From contig MGUO01000209.1 of the NCBI GenBank assembly GCA_001800015.1, positions 5,100 to 10,239 on the forward strand: DNA of 5,140 nucleotides, written 5' to 3'. This document shows, one piece after another, positions 4,848-5,140 of the stretch. Origin of the DNA: Elusimicrobia bacterium RIFCSPHIGHO2_02_FULL_57_9. Its GTDB lineage: Bacteria; Elusimicrobiota; Elusimicrobia; UBA1565; UBA9628. The notes under the pieces are model-generated. The model searched no databases and was not told where the DNA came from. It worked only from the letters and a program-made list of their open reading frames with translations. The translations under genes were made by a program, and so were the position numbers. Within the stretch, counting starts at the first letter, position 1. Each line of letters starts with the position of its first letter.

Positions 4848-5140
4848 ACGGCGGCACGATCTTAATCGTCGATGACGATCCTCATATGAGGGAGAGCCTT
4901 TGCGACAATTTAGAGGTTGCCGGCTATAAAGTGGAAAAAGCCGCCAGCGGCGCCGAGGCCATGGCTCAGGTCAAAAAGAAGTTCTTCGACGTAATCCTGA
5001 TGGACTACAATTTAACCGACGGCACGGGCATCGACGTGATCAAGCAGGTGCGGACCTTGAATTCGGACAGCCAGATTTTGATGCTTACGGCCCATGCCTC
5101 GCTTGATACAGCGGTTAAAGCCATTCAAGAGTCCGTCATG
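4844..5140 (+). CDS. Response regulator, NtrC-like receiver, 3'-truncated by the window end
   Basis: The gene starts at an ATG that overlaps the kinase stop (ATGA) and stays open to the right edge, giving 99 residues. They form most of an intact receiver: VDDD at residues 9-12 (acidic pocket), phospho-acceptor Asp54 (VILMDYNLTDGTG) and Thr82 in MLTAHASLDTAVKAIQE. The conserved Lys would lie just beyond the window. The segment after Thr82 (A-H-A-S followed by D-T-A-V-K-A-I) is typical of NtrC/AtoC-family regulators, which normally continue into a sigma-54-interacting AAA+ ATPase and a Fis-type helix-turn-helix; these parts are not visible, so the output domain is inference. There is only a weak AAGG upstream, so translation probably depends on coupling to the kinase gene. 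Direct overlap strongly suggests it is the kinase's cognate partner. Confidence 0.88.
   Translation, partial: MNGGTILIVDDDPHMRESLCDNLEVAGYKVEKAASGAEAMAQVKKKFFDVILMDYNLTDGTGIDVIKQVRTLNSDSQILMLTAHASLDTAVKAIQESVM

Overview
The window is a piece of a bacterial chromosome devoted almost entirely to signal transduction. By eye the GC content is moderate to fairly high (mid-50s percent). The two-transmembrane sensors and a probable NtrC-type regulator suggest a Gram-negative-type bacterium that uses sigma-54. The lineage cannot be fixed from this sequence; Elusimicrobiota or a deltaproteobacterial-type group is only a guess. No mobile element, CRISPR array, tRNA or rRNA is visible.

Left part (1-1257). 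The window opens inside a membrane sensor protein (3-815): the end of a periplasmic domain, one transmembrane helix, a HAMP domain and a terminal PAS-like domain, with no kinase module. A 442-base gap follows. It holds a doubtful small membrane-protein ORF (889-1062), a clear intrinsic terminator (1073-1116) and a pair of adjacent hairpins (1132-1183). It ends at a good ribosome binding site.

Right part (1258-5140). Five genes lie on the plus strand in an operon-like row: a four-helix membrane protein of unknown function (1258-1692), an OmpR-type winged-helix protein with a degenerate receiver (1689-2525), a stand-alone CheY-like receiver (2527-2913), a Cache/HAMP histidine kinase (2979-4847), and the receiver of a second response regulator cut by the window end (4844 onward). 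Two junctions are 4-base ATGA overlaps, one is a 1-base gap, and only the kinase has a longer leader of 65 bases. That leader contains a good sigma-54-like -24/-12 element (2925-2940), so the kinase and last regulator may also form their own transcription unit.

How the genes may work together. The kinase (His415, ExxN motif) could phosphorylate both intact receivers: the stand-alone one (Asp57) and the NtrC-like one (Asp54). The winged-helix protein has lost the phospho-acceptor Asp and the conserved Thr and Lys, and carries about 46 extra residues in its receiver. It therefore probably acts without phosphorylation, perhaps controlled by a ligand or by the membrane protein to which it is translationally coupled. 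The membrane protein plus pseudo-response-regulator pair is the least conventional part of the window.
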